Below are positions 63,895 through 64,000 of a stretch of 64,000 bases of DNA, piece by piece. A program made the position numbers and the translations under genes. The stretch is taken from assembly GCA_965249685.1 (NCBI GenBank), contig CBDFMN010000003.1, positions 2,108,001-2,172,000 on the forward strand, written 5' to 3'. The number at the start of each line of letters is the position of its first letter. Positions within the stretch are counted from its first letter, which is position 1. A model generated the notes under the pieces. The model searched no databases. It saw only the letters and a program-made list of their open reading frames with translations, and was not told the origin of the DNA. This stretch comes from RH-AL1 sp965249685 (GTDB taxonomy: Bacteria > Pseudomonadota > Alphaproteobacteria > Rhizobiales > Beijerinckiaceae).

Positions 63895-64000
63895 TCAGGC
63901 TCGGCGATCGGTGGAGAAGGCAAGCGCGCGTTGCGCGTCGAGGGCGGCTAGCCGCTCGGTCAGCGCCGCGCGGATGCTGTCGTAGGACGAGCCGCCGAGC
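63895..64000 (-). CDS. possible C-terminus of an SDR, partial
   Basis: Frame LGGSSYDSIRAALTERLAAL, DAQRALAFSTDRRA-stop, entering from the right edge; this resembles the last 35 residues of SDR oxidoreductases of the type at 59859 (PLG-DAY-...RLA-LEAQ-LA-STD). Too short to be sure. Between this and the TetR stop (63733-63894) another frame SLKKTAVGALHLVDYPAGNV is unassigned. Confidence 0.33.
   Translation of the reverse strand, partial: LGGSSYDSIRAALTERLAALDAQRALAFSTDRRA

Noticed and set aside
34838..64000. Intact insertion sequence or integrase in the accessory region
   Set aside because: No DDE or tyrosine-recombinase motifs and no terminal inverted repeats with flanking duplications were found; only ArdC/relaxase remnants are present.

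Overview
The window looks like a chromosomal segment of a high-GC alphaproteobacterium, most likely of the order Hyphomicrobiales (Rhizobiales). This rests on the GC-rich codon use, on core genes in an arrangement familiar from that order (lolA-ftsK, glnK-amtB, tesB, then Trm112 / LON-domain protein / CnoX-type thioredoxin), and on the gene families themselves. I could not run a search, so genus and species are not assigned.

Left part (1-14.1 kb): a minus-strand operon otsA-glgX-treZ-(malQ-treY fusion)-glgE-treS. Four of its five junctions are short overlaps or gaps of at most 14 bases, three of them 4-base ATGA overlaps. It carries enzymes of three trehalose routes (OtsA; TreY/TreZ; TreS) together with glycogen/alpha-glucan enzymes (GlgX, MalQ, GlgE). 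A FUSC-family membrane protein lies upstream.

Middle-left (14.4-23.0 kb): a lipid module of two convergent gene groups. Plus strand: a serine-palmitoyltransferase-like alpha-oxoamine synthase, a GNAT-fold N-acyltransferase of the type that includes bacterial ceramide synthase, and a membrane desaturase very like eukaryotic dihydroceramide delta-4 desaturase. Minus strand: acyl carrier protein, ketoacyl synthase, a two-piece hot-dog dehydratase and a short-chain reductase (a small dedicated fatty-acid synthase), then a membrane glycosyltransferase and a small Gly/His-rich exported protein. Read together this looks like a self-contained pathway for an unsaturated, perhaps glycosylated, sphingolipid-type membrane lipid. 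It is the most interesting system in the window.

Middle (23.3-34.8 kb): housekeeping genes priA, lolA, ftsK, amtB, glnK, tesB, a Trm112 protein, a LON-domain protein and a CnoX/YbbN-type thioredoxin, ending at a tRNA-Gly(GCC) gene.

Right part (34.8-64 kb): immediately after the tRNA the character changes to accessory DNA: many regulators (TetR, LysR, AraC), stress/xenobiotic oxidoreductases, small transporters and an unusual density of broken genes. Two paralogous electrophile-response modules (TetR-ALDH-old yellow enzyme; and TetR-DJ-1-ALDH-old yellow enzyme, the latter decaying) share a 15-base palindromic operator, TAGACGACYGGTCTA, found at four sites. Remnants of an ArdC-like antirestriction protein and a DUF3363 relaxase at about 54.1-54.6 kb indicate that a mobilizable element contributed to this region.
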